Below, piece after piece: positions 37,555 through 44,997 of a stretch of 44,997 nucleotides of DNA. The position numbers and the translations under genes were made by a program. Below the pieces are notes generated by a model that worked only from the letters and a program-made list of their open reading frames with translations, made no database searches and had not been told where the DNA came from. Origin of the DNA: Candidatus Gastranaerophilales bacterium (GTDB lineage Bacteria > Cyanobacteriota > Vampirovibrionia > Gastranaerophilales > Gastranaerophilaceae); NCBI GenBank assembly GCA_944326465.1, contig CALVEB010000016.1, forward strand, positions 1-44,997, read 5' to 3'. How positions within the stretch are numbered: position 1 is the stretch's first letter; each line of letters starts with the position of its first letter.

Positions 37555-37733
37555 ATCTCTACCTCACACTATACTATTAGTAATTATATTATAAGTTATC
37601 AAAAAAAATTAACAAGAAAATTTATTATTTTTTAATAATTCTATTTTAGCAATAACCCTTTTAAAATAAGTAAACCGGCGGATTTTTAGAGAAATATATT
37701 GTTAAGAAAAGACACAATTCTGCTCCGATATAG

Positions 37734-37786
37734 TTGACAAGGAAACAAAAATGAGTTATAATGTTATTGTTGACAGGTAAACAAAA
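37734..37786 (+). promoter_or_regulatory. marR promoter flanked by a direct repeat
   Basis: TTGACA (37734-37739), 17 nt, TATAAT (37757-37762). The 17-mer TTGACAAGGAAACAAAA (37734-37750) recurs as TTGACAGGTAAACAAAA (37770-37786) with two changes, 36 bp apart, one covering the -35 and one covering the start region. This fits two operator sites for autorepression by the MarR protein. Confidence 0.7.
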
Positions 37787-37797
37787 AGGATAACTCT

Positions 37798-38265
37798 ATG
37801 AACCACACAATACTTGACCTGCTTGTCGAATTATGTGAAAATGAAAAATTGCTTGAAAAAGAATACAAAACAAGAACTCAGGGAATTCTCAATGATTTTG
37901 CGATCAGTGAAATGCATTGTATTGATTTTATCCAAACAACAGAAGCCCCGAATGTCACCAAACTTGCAAAAAAAATGAATATCACAAAAGGCGGCATAAG
38001 CAAAATGATTAAAAAGCTTATTAAAAAGAATGCTATTGAAACTTATTCTTCTGAAAGCAACAAAAAAGAAATATACTACAGATTAACAGCCAGAGGTATG
38101 GAGGTATTTCATGCGCACGAAAAAATCCATAATGACTGGTGTCTGAAAGAGAGTGCTTTTTTTGATAATTTTACGGAAGCAGAACTGCAGCCTGCAATAA
38201 ATCTTCTTGAAAAATATAATAATCATCTAAAATCACGGATTAAAAAGATAAATAAGGAGATATAA
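37798..38265 (+). CDS. MarR-family transcriptional regulator
   Basis: 155 residues. Winged helix: LNDFAISEMHCIDFIQTTEA, VTKLAKKMNITKGGISKMIK, KLIKKNAIETYSSESNKKE and IYYRLTARGMEVFHAHEKIH (wing and last helix), with long N- and C-terminal dimerisation helices. MarR dimers repress their own operon and let go on binding a ligand. One base separates it from a metal efflux gene, so it may sense a divalent metal; His and Cys residues (HC at about 38-39, H, HEKIHNDWC) are available. AAGGA ribosome site. Confidence 0.92.
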   Translation: MNHTILDLLVELCENEKLLEKEYKTRTQGILNDFAISEMHCIDFIQTTEAPNVTKLAKKMNITKGGISKMIKKLIKKNAIETYSSESNKKEIYYRLTARGMEVFHAHEKIHNDWCLKESAFFDNFTEAELQPAINLLEKYNNHLKSRIKKINKEI

Positions 38266-38266
38266 T

Positions 38267-38938
38267 ATGTGCGAACATCATCATGAAATTTCAAATGAAA
38301 ATGAAAAACGTACTCTTACTGTAATTATTTTTACCATAGCAGCCATGTGTGCAGAAATTGCTTACGGCTATTTCACCAATTCAATGGCGCTGCTGGCAGA
38401 TGGTTATCACATGGGCACACATGCACTTGCGCTGGGATTAACATACGCGGCGTATGTTTTAACAAGAAAGCTTGCCGCGTCTGACCTGTTTATTAACGGA
38501 ACTGAAAAAATAGGTACATTAACTGCATATACAAGTTCCTTATTTTTAGGATTGACAGGTATATGGATTATTATAGAAGCATTACAGAGATTTATAAACC
38601 CGCTTGATATCAAATTCAACGAAGCCATACTGGTTGCAATCATCGGACTTATCGTAAATGCAGTATGTATATTTATCATGGAAAACAAACACAGCATGCA
38701 CCATAAAGAAAAAGTTGATGCGCACTCAGAAGATTATAATTACAAAGCAGCATATTATCACATACTGGCCGATGCCTTAACCTCTATACTTGCGATAGGT
38801 GCTCTTGTTATCGGTAAATACTTCCATGTTGTTTATTTAGATGCTTTGATCGGTATACTCGGAGGTATATTAATACTGAGATGGTCTGCCGGACTTTTGA
38901 AAAATACTGTCAAAATTCTTGTTGATATGAAACAATAA
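38267..38938 (+). CDS. DmeF-like cation diffusion facilitator (metal efflux)
   Basis: 223 residues. His-rich N-terminus (MCEHHHE), six predicted membrane helices, no long cytoplasmic domain. The metal site in helix 2 reads LLADGYHMGTHALALG, the HxxxH form that I associate with the DmeF branch; in helix 5 YYHILADALTSILAIGAL keeps HxxxD. A His/Glu-rich loop (NKHSMHHKEKVDAHSED) lies between. CDF proteins exchange protons for Zn, Co, Ni or Fe/Mn across the inner membrane. Shorter than typical DmeF (about 300). Co-transcribed with marR (AGGAG 7 nt before ATG). Confidence 0.88.
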   Translation: MCEHHHEISNENEKRTLTVIIFTIAAMCAEIAYGYFTNSMALLADGYHMGTHALALGLTYAAYVLTRKLAASDLFINGTEKIGTLTAYTSSLFLGLTGIWIIIEALQRFINPLDIKFNEAILVAIIGLIVNAVCIFIMENKHSMHHKEKVDAHSEDYNYKAAYYHILADALTSILAIGALVIGKYFHVVYLDALIGILGGILILRWSAGLLKNTVKILVDMKQ

Positions 38939-39004
38939 AATTACTGCAAAATATACGATAAGAGAATAGTTAAATATGATACACTGATAAATAATTCTCG
39001 TACT

Positions 39005-39559
39005 ATGAGATATAGAATTATTAAGGTAACAATTTTACTTCTTATGGTTGTATTTTGCAGCGGCATAGATGATGACAGCAAAATGGCAATGATAACAGTT
39101 AATAAACCTCAGGCAGACAGAATGGAAGCGCTTTTTAAAGCTGCGTTACCTCTTGAAGAAGGGACTGTCATTTATACAAAAGTCCCGCGCGGGCTGATTG
39201 TAAGCGTTGATGAACAGTTATTTTTCGATCGTGGAAGTATAAAAATCCGACAGAGTTCACTGCCTGTATTGAACGCTATTATATCAGTTTTTCAAACACT
39301 TGATACATACTGTATCATAGAGGATCACAGCGATAAAGACGGCGTTGCTGATAGTAATTATCAGTCAAACTGGGAATTAACAATTGCGCGTTCTTCCAAT
39401 ATTGTACAGTATTTTATCCGTTACGGGAATATATCGCCTGACAAAGTTTTTGGATTTGGCTTTGGAGAATTTATGCCCTTCAAGGATAATGTTTCCCCTG
39501 CAGGGGACATGGATAACCGCATAGACTTTGTTTTTATTGATTATGAAGCCAAACGGTAA
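39005..39559 (+). CDS. OmpA/MotB-type peptidoglycan-binding protein
   Basis: 184 residues. N-terminal hydrophobic anchor or signal (VTILLLMVVFCSGI), a linker, then the OmpA-like domain from about 70: VDEQLFFDRGSIKIRQSSLP, DTYCIIEDHSDKDG, WELTIARSSNIVQYFIRYGN and MDNRIDFVFID. The Asp and Arg that hold diaminopimelate are in the last two blocks. It could tie an envelope machine to peptidoglycan. Position right before the convergent flagellar operon invites a MotB-like role, but the MotB proton-channel helix is not evident. Confidence 0.8.
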   Translation: MRYRIIKVTILLLMVVFCSGIDDDSKMAMITVNKPQADRMEALFKAALPLEEGTVIYTKVPRGLIVSVDEQLFFDRGSIKIRQSSLPVLNAIISVFQTLDTYCIIEDHSDKDGVADSNYQSNWELTIARSSNIVQYFIRYGNISPDKVFGFGFGEFMPFKDNVSPAGDMDNRIDFVFIDYEAKR

Positions 39560-39601
39560 TCAGTATGTAAAATAATACGCAGAATCTTCATAACATATAT
39601 T

Positions 39602-40381
39602 TTAGAATATGTTTGCAAAGGACAAAAAGTAATCGGTAATAACATTCACGAGCATTGGCATAATCCAGATTAATATAGCTGCGCCCACAACCGGCTTAAA
39701 CAGAAAGCTTAATTGAAATACGTTAACCTGAGGGGCTGTCTTTGATATAACGCCAAGTATAATATCCTGTCCGAGGGTTGCCAGAAGAACAGGAGAGGCA
39801 ATTTGTAATCCCATAAACAAAACATTTGAAGAAAGTTTTACTATATAATCAAGGTTAACAATCTGATTAAGCGGAATACTCGTTGCGGCTATCGGAAAAA
39901 TTTCAAAGCTTCTGACAAGCGCACGTATAAGCCAGTAAACACCTCCAAGCTGTATGAATATTAAAACGCCGAGCAAAGAAAAAATCTTACCGACCAGCGA
40001 CACCTGTGCGGAGGTTGTCGGATCAAGAACCATAGCAGAAGATAAACCCATTTGCATATTAATCATATCGGCTCCTGCATCAACGGCAAGCAATATCAAC
40101 TGGGCAGTATATCCAATCAAAGCGCCTACAACGATATTCAAAAGTATAGAAAGCAAAAAGGATTCCTGTATAACATGCACATCCGGCTTCAAAAGCGGAG
40201 TCATAATAAATGTCAACAGCAGAACAAGACTCAACTTAACTATAGTCGGTATCTCACGCCTGTTAAATACCGGAGCAAGTCTTACAAAACCGATAAGCCT
40301 CGCAAAGACAAAAATGCCCGCTGCTAAATACGCATTCAGCATCGGAAACATTTTCATTAAGTCATTGAAAAGCCAGTCCAT
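39602..40381 (-). CDS. fliR: Flagellar export gate protein FliR
   Basis: 259 residues, usual size. Multi-helix membrane protein with the FliR pattern: ARLIGFVRLAPVFNRREIPT, LSLVLLLTFIMTPLL, GADMINMQMGLSSAMVLDPT and LQIASPVLLATLGQDIILGV. With FliP and FliQ it builds the export gate for flagellar proteins. Last gene of a minus-strand operon motor switch-fliO-fliP-fliQ-fliR, 9 bases after fliQ. Confidence 0.94.
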   Translation of the reverse strand: MDWLFNDLMKMFPMLNAYLAAGIFVFARLIGFVRLAPVFNRREIPTIVKLSLVLLLTFIMTPLLKPDVHVIQESFLLSILLNIVVGALIGYTAQLILLAVDAGADMINMQMGLSSAMVLDPTTSAQVSLVGKIFSLLGVLIFIQLGGVYWLIRALVRSFEIFPIAATSIPLNQIVNLDYIVKLSSNVLFMGLQIASPVLLATLGQDIILGVISKTAPQVNVFQLSFLFKPVVGAAILIWIMPMLVNVITDYFLSFANIF

Positions 40382-40390
40382 TTAATCTCC

Positions 40391-40879
40391 TTATCTTCCC
40401 AGTATTGTATTTGTCTCAACAAAATCAGGTTTAGGCATAGGCGTTTGAGGCGCCGGCAAGTATTTTATCTTCTGTGAATGATCAATAAACGGAACCTTAC
40501 CCGGATTTTTCATAATTTCATTAATCGTAGGCTGATTTTTAAATTTATCCTTCATCTCACCTTCAAAAGGCGATGTATATTTGTAATAATCTGAAGCTAA
40601 AACGTAATTATCACTCCGCGGCAAATAATTAAATGCAATGGCCATACCTTCAATAAAGAAACCTTTTAACATGTTTATAAAGCCGATACCGCCAATAATA
40701 ATTACCAGAAAAACCCCCAGAATTTTCGGTGCAGCAGCAATTGTTTGTTCCTGTACCTGAGTAACCGCCTGCAAGATACCTACAACAAGACCTATTGCCG
40801 CCGCAACCAGTACGCACGGCATTGATATCGTCAACATTATCAAAAAACCTCTGGCAAGATATTCAACTAAAGCTTCCAT
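40391..40879 (-). CDS. fliQ: FliQ with a long C-terminal extension
   Basis: 162 residues; normal FliQ is about 89. Residues 1-85 contain the two FliQ helices (LIMLTISMPCVLVAAAIGLV VGILQAVTQVQEQTI; PKILGVFLVIIIGGIGFINM). The remaining 75 residues (from LPRSDNYVLASDYYKYTSPF) are soluble, Pro- and Lys-rich and unlike any FliQ I know. The frame is clean and the next gene starts 9 bases later, so it is not a frameshift. The tail may cover the gate or bind a partner in the cytoplasm. Confidence 0.88.
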   Translation of the reverse strand: MEALVEYLARGFLIMLTISMPCVLVAAAIGLVVGILQAVTQVQEQTIAAAPKILGVFLVIIIGGIGFINMLKGFFIEGMAIAFNYLPRSDNYVLASDYYKYTSPFEGEMKDKFKNQPTINEIMKNPGKVPFIDHSQKIKYLPAPQTPMPKPDFVETNTILGR

Positions 40880-40893
40880 ATTTTATATCCTCT

Positions 40894-41535
40894 TTAATTA
40901 TAACTTGTAACCAATCCCTGAACAATCAAGGCCCAGCCGTCAACCGCGATAAAGATAAGCAGCTTAAAAGGCAGTGAAATAATTGTCGGAGACAACATAA
41001 ACATACCGAGTGCCAGCAAGATATTTGCAACAACAAGGTCAAGAACAATAAACGGCACAAATATTATAAAACCTATCTCAAAAGCAGTTTTTAATTCACT
41101 CATAATATAAGCCGGAGCAACCTGCCAGATAGTAATTTCTTCCGGAGTTTTAGGCGGCTCTTTCTTTTGCAGTTCAACAAAAAACGCGAGATCAGACTGC
41201 CGCGTCTGCTTCATCATAAATTCCTTCAAAGGTTTTGACCCCTCTTCTATGGCAAGAATTATATTCTGGCTTTTGTTATACGGAACAGACCCCATTTCAT
41301 ACATTTTTTGAAATGTTGACCCCATTGTATAAAACGTCAAAATCATAGCAAGACCGATGATTACAATTGCCGGCGGCACCTGCTGCGTACCCATTGCGGT
41401 TTTTAACATTGAAAACACAATTACAAATCTCAAAAAACTTGTCATACAACAAAATACAAAAGGCAGTAATGAGAATACTGTCATTACTATCAACATTTGC
41501 AATACCGGATTTAAATTATTAATTACATTATCCAT
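40894..41535 (-). CDS. fliP: Flagellar export gate protein FliP
   Basis: 213 residues. FliP signature: VFSLLPFVFCCMTSFLRFVI VFSMLKTAMGTQQVPPAIVI and, after a loop, APAYIMSELKTAFEIGFIIF VPFIVLDLVVANILLALGM (typical YxxSELxxAFxIGFxxxxPF motif). The N-terminal cleavable signal found in enterobacterial FliP is missing; the protein starts just before the first helix. Core of the export gate. Confidence 0.95.
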   Translation of the reverse strand: MDNVINNLNPVLQMLIVMTVFSLLPFVFCCMTSFLRFVIVFSMLKTAMGTQQVPPAIVIIGLAMILTFYTMGSTFQKMYEMGSVPYNKSQNIILAIEEGSKPLKEFMMKQTRQSDLAFFVELQKKEPPKTPEEITIWQVAPAYIMSELKTAFEIGFIIFVPFIVLDLVVANILLALGMFMLSPTIISLPFKLLIFIAVDGWALIVQGLVTSYN

Positions 41536-41553
41536 ATCCTAATTTCCCTGTTT

Positions 41554-41964
41554 TTATTCAGCTATATCAATTTCGTTTGTTTTAATACCCGAAACCATTT
41601 TTCTAATTATAGACGGTTTTTTATTATTTTTTTGAAAGTTGACGATTGTAGGCAAATCATCCACACTCGGCTGCCTTTCAATTCTCTGCTCAAATACGTG
41701 TTGTTCTTTTTTATTATCATCCAGTTTTGAAATCAAAGCAGTTCTGTCAAGGTCTGCAGCGACGAGGAATCTTTCGTGTCCGGCTCTTATTACATACAAA
41801 CTTTTACGCGGCGAAAGGCTTATAGAATCTTCTATATCCAAGAAATCCGACTTACCGCCAAACCCTGTACCGTCAGTAACTTTTTTATATACAAACAATG
41901 CCGCGAAAATTATCCCCAACATTGCGATTGTATACACAATAAACTGTCCGAAATATACTCCCAT
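41554..41964 (-). CDS. fliO: FliO-like flagellar biosynthesis protein
   Basis: 136 residues. One N-terminal membrane helix (FIVYTIAMLGIIFAALFVYK) and a cytoplasmic domain with SLSPRKSLYVIRAGHERFLV AADLDRTALISKLDD, the FliO pattern in which a strand pair reports a cofactor-like fold. FliO helps FliP assemble and is absent from virulence type III systems, so this operon is flagellar rather than an injectisome. Operon position between the switch protein and fliP is canonical. Confidence 0.8.
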   Translation of the reverse strand: MGVYFGQFIVYTIAMLGIIFAALFVYKKVTDGTGFGGKSDFLDIEDSISLSPRKSLYVIRAGHERFLVAADLDRTALISKLDDNKKEQHVFEQRIERQPSVDDLPTIVNFQKNNKKPSIIRKMVSGIKTNEIDIAE

Positions 41965-41979
41965 ACTAAAATCCTTTCA

Positions 41980-43158
41980 TTAAATATCATCTTCCAATTC
42001 AAAATCGCTGTAGTCAAATTCATCTTCTTCGCCGCCGCCACCGCCGCCTTGAGCAGGTACCGGAGTTTCTTCTGTATCATCACCCGGAGCAGCAGGCATT
42101 TCAGGAACTTCTTCATCAGTTCCTTCAGCAGGAGCAGCAGCTTTGGCAGGCTTTTTAGGAGCGTTGGCAAGTACTTCTTCTACCTTAACCCCATATCTGT
42201 CGTTTACGATAACCAGTTCACCGCGGGCTATAGGCTTATCCTCAACTGACAGAGTAACTTTATTATCGTAAATTGATGTTAAATCAACTACCATATTATT
42301 CTCTATCTTTTTTAAATCGCCGAGAGTAATTTTTACAGCGTCAAAATGAGCAGTCATTTCAACCGCAATTGTATCCCATAAATTAACATTACCTTTGTTA
42401 TCTGCCATTTGTTCCTCTCCCTCATTTTCTACCGGTAACACCAACCCGAGATTAGGGTTTAGTTTAATTTCTTTTTCATAATCTTTTACCCGTAACAGCA
42501 TTTTTTTCAGGTTACTTTCGTCAAAGACAACTATATCATCTTCTTCAAGCTCTTTCAGTTCTAATACCGAAAACTTTGTTGTTCCGATTTTTATGTCTAC
42601 ATCAAGAGTGCTCTGCTCAAAGTTATCATAACTAAAATGCGCACCTGTAGGTACAACAGTATCAGGCTTCATAAGCACATCCGGCAGCGACACTATAAAC
42701 CTTGAAACTCTGTTTTCTTCAATATCTTTTATAAAAAAAGTCAAATGTATAACATCAAAATTTGTCCGCTTTAATGTCGGCGGAGGCGGAGCAAGAAATT
42801 TTACTACATGTGAAAACAGAAAATCATTAAATGCAGTAATAACTTTTGCTTCCAGATCTGTCATCCGGTTAAGATCAAATTTTTTGGGTACTTTTCCCAG
42901 TGCTCTGTCCAGAATTAACGCGACCGCATTCTGCGAACTGCGAAAAAACAAATCGTGTTGTTTATCAATTCTGACCTTAGTTACAAAATAAGAATCTTTA
43001 TCCATCAGCGGATTAATATTTTTACTTATCCCCATTAATCCGAGTTGCAATCCGGGCAGAAAAAATTCATCGGCGGCCTCTTGAATGACCGGCGGAAAAG
43101 TCTTTTTATACCAATTGTATTGTGCATATAATTCTGCACCCGGATTAAGATTTTCCAT
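41980..43158 (-). CDS. Flagellar motor switch protein with two SpoA domains (FliM/FliN-like fusion)
   Basis: 392 residues. An N-terminal FliM-middle-like region (residues 1-180: FFLPGLQLGLMGISKNINPL, LDRALGKVPKKFDLNRMTDL) is followed by one SpoA domain (about 188-240: STLDVDIKIGTTKFSVLELK, LNPNLGLVLP) and a second one (about 255-330: VNLWDTIAVEMTAHFDAVKI TLGDLKKIENNMVVDLT; DRYGVKVEEV). It ends with a Pro/Ala/Glu/Gly linker and an acidic tail. Two SpoA domains in one chain recall SctQ of injectisomes or FliM-FliN fusions. No EIDAL-type CheY-binding peptide is seen. First gene of the fliOPQR operon. Confidence 0.8.
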   Translation of the reverse strand: MENLNPGAELYAQYNWYKKTFPPVIQEAADEFFLPGLQLGLMGISKNINPLMDKDSYFVTKVRIDKQHDLFFRSSQNAVALILDRALGKVPKKFDLNRMTDLEAKVITAFNDFLFSHVVKFLAPPPPTLKRTNFDVIHLTFFIKDIEENRVSRFIVSLPDVLMKPDTVVPTGAHFSYDNFEQSTLDVDIKIGTTKFSVLELKELEEDDIVVFDESNLKKMLLRVKDYEKEIKLNPNLGLVLPVENEGEEQMADNKGNVNLWDTIAVEMTAHFDAVKITLGDLKKIENNMVVDLTSIYDNKVTLSVEDKPIARGELVIVNDRYGVKVEEVLANAPKKPAKAAAPAEGTDEEVPEMPAAPGDDTEETPVPAQGGGGGGEEDEFDYSDFELEDDI

Positions 43159-43306
43159 TATTAGATAATTATCCCTTTTTAAGTCTGTTTTTCCACTAAT
43201 ACAATAGACTAATATTTATATGTTAACATCAATCATTTAATGGATATTTTCGGAAAATCAAGTGAAAAGCATTGATTTTTTACCGCGGATAATTAAAATA
43301 ATTAAT

Positions 43307-43873
43307 ATGATAAAAAAACTGGCAATAATACTATCAATTATACTGCTTGGAACTGCAATACAGGCAGAACCGACAGATTACGAACAAATCTATCGCGATT
43401 TACCGGTACCGGATTTCAGCTATGTTCATGACGTAGACCCCGGTGAATACTATGATACAGAACGTTCTACCTGGTCTCCGTACCCGCTTCTCAGACTCAC
43501 GGCTCCGTTGTATTTCAAAACCGTAAGTATTAATCCGGGGTATTATCTTTTAACCCCGCGTCAACACGAAGGCAGCTGGTATATTTTGTTTAAAGAAGCC
43601 GGCAAAGTTAAATATATAGTTCCGGCATACGACAGACAGCTTACACCGGAAGGGTTTTACGATGAAAATATTCCAAAGCCTAAATTGACTTTTACGCAAA
43701 AATTTCATATCAAAACACTTGACTTCGTCGGTAAAGTATTTCCGACCTCAAAACGCGAACCAGCCCCGCAAACCTATCTTGAAATGACCGATTTAGAAAA
43801 TAATTTTGTTTCAATGGTTATTTACTGGGGAAACTACAAATATTATTTAATACTCCGCACAATAAAATTGTAA
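43307..43873 (+). CDS. Secreted hypothetical protein (188 aa)
   Basis: 188 residues from the ATG at 43307, giving the signal peptide MIKKLAIILSIILLGTAIQA; a GTG at 43262 would add 15 residues in front. The mature part is rich in Tyr, Pro and aromatic strands (SYVHDVDPGEYYDTERSTWS; FKTVSINPGYYLLTPRQHEG; MVIYWGNYKYYLILR), suggesting a beta-rich periplasmic protein. No cysteine. No family recognised; conserved order next to flagellar genes might mean an envelope role. Confidence 0.65.
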   Translation: MIKKLAIILSIILLGTAIQAEPTDYEQIYRDLPVPDFSYVHDVDPGEYYDTERSTWSPYPLLRLTAPLYFKTVSINPGYYLLTPRQHEGSWYILFKEAGKVKYIVPAYDRQLTPEGFYDENIPKPKLTFTQKFHIKTLDFVGKVFPTSKREPAPQTYLEMTDLENNFVSMVIYWGNYKYYLILRTIKL

Positions 43874-43882
43874 CGCAGTAAC

Positions 43883-44050
43883 CTAATCATATCTTTCTCC
43901 GTCGCCTTCTATCCATATAATCGTAATATTAACGGGATCATTATGCGCAAACGGATTTGTTAAATTAAAATTTGCCAGCGCACTTCTGGCTATTTCATCG
44001 TAAAAATTAATCTTTTCAGCGATTTTTTGTGTGTAAGAAAGCAAATTCAT
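43883..44050 (-). CDS. Small hypothetical protein (55 aa)
   Basis: 55 residues from the ATG at 44050, chosen because GGAGG lies 6 nt upstream; longer in-frame starts lack such a site. Sequence MNLLSYTQKIAEKINFYDEI, then a C-terminal acidic end (IWIEGDGERYD). No family recognised. It converges on the secreted protein gene with a 9-base gap. Confidence 0.5.
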   Translation of the reverse strand: MNLLSYTQKIAEKINFYDEIARSALANFNLTNPFAHNDPVNITIIWIEGDGERYD

Positions 44051-44221
44051 AACCGCCTCCATCTTTTTCTTTATTTTCATTATCAAATTTTTTCGACCAA
44101 TAATAATCCCCTTAAAGTAGTGTATTCAATAATAAAAAATAGTCATTACGGTTAATCTTGTAATCTAATTGCACAGAAATACAGATTTTAGAATAATAAA
44201 AACAAACCATAAGGAGGAAAT

Positions 44222-44800
44222 ATGCAGAAAAAAAGTTTAAAAGGAAGCAAGACCGAACAAAATCTTATAAATGCATTTGCAGGTGAATCACAGGCAAGAA
44301 ACAGATATTCATTCTACGCAAAAGCAGCAAAAAAAGAAGGTTATGAACAGATTGCCGCAATTTTTCTTGAAACAGCAGAAAACGAAAAAGAACACGCTAA
44401 GTTGTTTTATGAACCATTAGGTAATATAAGAGGTATTGTAAATGCGGAATATCCGTTTGAACTTGGCACAACCGAGGAAAACCTTGAAAGCGCAGTAGCC
44501 GGAGAAAAGGAAGAATGGGAGTTTCTTTATGCAGAAGGAGAGCGAATAGCCAGAGAAGAAGGTTTTGATAAAATAGCAGAGATTTTTCATCATGTTATCC
44601 ACGCAGAAAAGCATCATCACCAGAGATATTTAAAATTACTGGAAAACGTCAAAAATAATACAGTATTCAAAAAAGAAAAAGATACGAACTGGATGTGCAG
44701 AGAATGCGGTTATGTATATTACGGCAAAGAAGCGCCGAAAGAATGCCCGAATTGCCACCATCCGCAGGCATACTTTGAAGTGCTGTGCGAAAATTATTAA
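44222..44800 (+). CDS. rbr: Rubrerythrin
   Basis: 192 residues, usual length; AAGGAGG lies 5-6 nt before the ATG. The N-terminal four-helix ferritin-like domain has the diiron ligands in EQNLINAFAGESQARNRYSF, ETAENEKEHAKLFYEPLG, LESAVAGEKEEWEF and FHHVIHAEKHHHQRYL. The C-terminal rubredoxin domain carries CRECGYVYYGKEAPKECPNCH (two CxxC, Fe site). It reduces hydrogen peroxide in anaerobes with electrons from rubredoxin or NADH-linked reductases. A strong terminator follows 6 bases after the stop. Confidence 0.97.
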   Translation: MQKKSLKGSKTEQNLINAFAGESQARNRYSFYAKAAKKEGYEQIAAIFLETAENEKEHAKLFYEPLGNIRGIVNAEYPFELGTTEENLESAVAGEKEEWEFLYAEGERIAREEGFDKIAEIFHHVIHAEKHHHQRYLKLLENVKNNTVFKKEKDTNWMCRECGYVYYGKEAPKECPNCHHPQAYFEVLCENY

Positions 44801-44806
44801 ACCAAA

Positions 44807-44826
44807 GCCCCTGAAGGGGCTTTTTT
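44807..44826 (+). terminator. Rubrerythrin terminator
   Basis: GCCCC-TGAA-GGGGC (44807-44820) with AAA before and six T after. Confidence 0.9.
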
Positions 44827-44834
44827 AATAGGGC

Positions 44835-44863
44835 TTGCATTATTGTGAAACATACGCTATAAT
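44835..44863 (+). promoter_or_regulatory. Promoter of the right-edge gene
   Basis: TTGCAT (44835-44840), exactly 17 nt, TATAAT (44858-44863); the start codon is 30 nt downstream. Matches the style of the tRNA-Asp and rpsT promoters. Confidence 0.7.
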
Positions 44864-44892
44864 ATATGTATGAGTACACGTGAGGATTCTTA

Positions 44893-44997
44893 ATGGCTGA
44901 AACAGCAGGGAAAAGATTTAATCGTATGATACATAGATGGTGGCTTGAGTTAGACAATGCTTGCCACGTTAACCCTAATTTGTACAGATGGGGGCTT
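44893..44997 (+). CDS. Start of a gene cut by the right edge
   Basis: 35 codons from the ATG at 44893 (MAETAGKRFNRMIHRWWLEL), then open to the edge. GTGAGG precedes the start by about 8 nt, and the promoter at 44835 supports it. The basic, Trp-rich N-terminus (RMIHRWW) is not diagnostic. Function unknown. A seven-codon frame overlaps its start codon (44870-44893). Confidence 0.6.
   Translation, partial: MAETAGKRFNRMIHRWWLELDNACHVNPNLYRWGL

Noticed and set aside
37555-37733. CIRCE heat-shock operator before grpE
   Set aside because: No TTAGCACTC-N9-GAGTGCTAA or close variant found in the upstream region.
39602-43158. Virulence-type III secretion (injectisome) gene cluster
   Set aside because: A FliO-like gene is present and the order matches flagellar fliO-P-Q-R; the two-SpoA protein alone is not enough for an injectisome.
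44870-44893. Seven-codon upstream frame (MSTREDS) overlapping the last gene's start
   Set aside because: Overlap TAATG is suggestive of coupling, but there is no ribosome site before it and the frame is too short to support.

Overview
The window looks like chromosomal DNA of an AT-rich, anaerobic, Gram-negative-type bacterium carrying an integrated mobile element at its left end. The best guess is a non-photosynthetic relative of Cyanobacteria (Vampirovibrionia/Melainabacteria, order Gastranaerophilales). Evidence: a MinC-MinD-MinE operon, a SigA-type sigma factor, GlgC and a GH57 branching enzyme, the [FeFe]-hydrogenase maturase HydF and rubrerythrin (fermentative anaerobe), type IV pilus parts and a flagellar export operon, and prepilin-like proteins with FTLAEVLITL-type leaders, which I associate with that group. 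The placement is inference; no 16S or other decisive marker is present.

Layout. 1-6562 is a mobile element that continues beyond the left edge. It holds a small plus-strand operon ending in a resolvase, a GC-rich strongly folded non-coding segment, a minus-strand operon of overlapping small genes led by a ribbon-helix-helix regulator, a SLOG-fold protein divergent from an XRE regulator, and a large serine recombinase whose 3' end runs antisense into a tRNA-Asp gene (6563-6640), the probable integration site. 6563-11000 is core: tRNA-Asp, GH57 branching enzyme, ribosomal protein S20, a phosphomevalonate-kinase-like kinase and GlgC. 11000-13420 is an accessory island: mosaic repeats, a prepilin-like surface protein with a GC-rich variable-looking C-terminus, and a divergent XRE regulator. 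13580-23000 is minCDE, ilvD, a repeat block with a candidate small RNA, an orphan small gene, a DegT aminotransferase, sigA, rlmB and nadA. 23100-31510 is a fused pilM-pilN gene plus pilO, a radical SAM gene, comF, a second orphan small gene, rpsO, hydF, a winged-helix protein and a second prepilin/XRE pair. 31600-37560 is ftsZ, nadK, an O-methyltransferase, a beta-propeller protein, dnaJ and grpE. 37730-44997 is a MarR/metal-efflux operon, an OmpA-like protein, fliR-Q-P-O and a fused motor-switch protein, small hypotheticals, rubrerythrin and the start of one more gene.

How it fits together. Two loci share one architecture: a prepilin-like gene on the minus strand, a divergent XRE regulator whose ATG lies exactly 6 nt after a TATAAT box (so probably leaderless), and a perfect inverted repeat between them. 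One of the two prepilins also has an octamer repeat in its 5' coding region, which could shift the frame, and a C-terminal C-type-lectin-like tail with aberrant GC3 that ends in a perfect 14-bp hairpin over the stop codon, as in diversity-generating retroelement targets. No reverse transcriptase or template repeat is in the window, so that reading remains a hypothesis. A second possible regulon is seen in two unrelated orphan genes (18647 and 27602) that share a roughly 50-bp upstream block with identical internal spacing.
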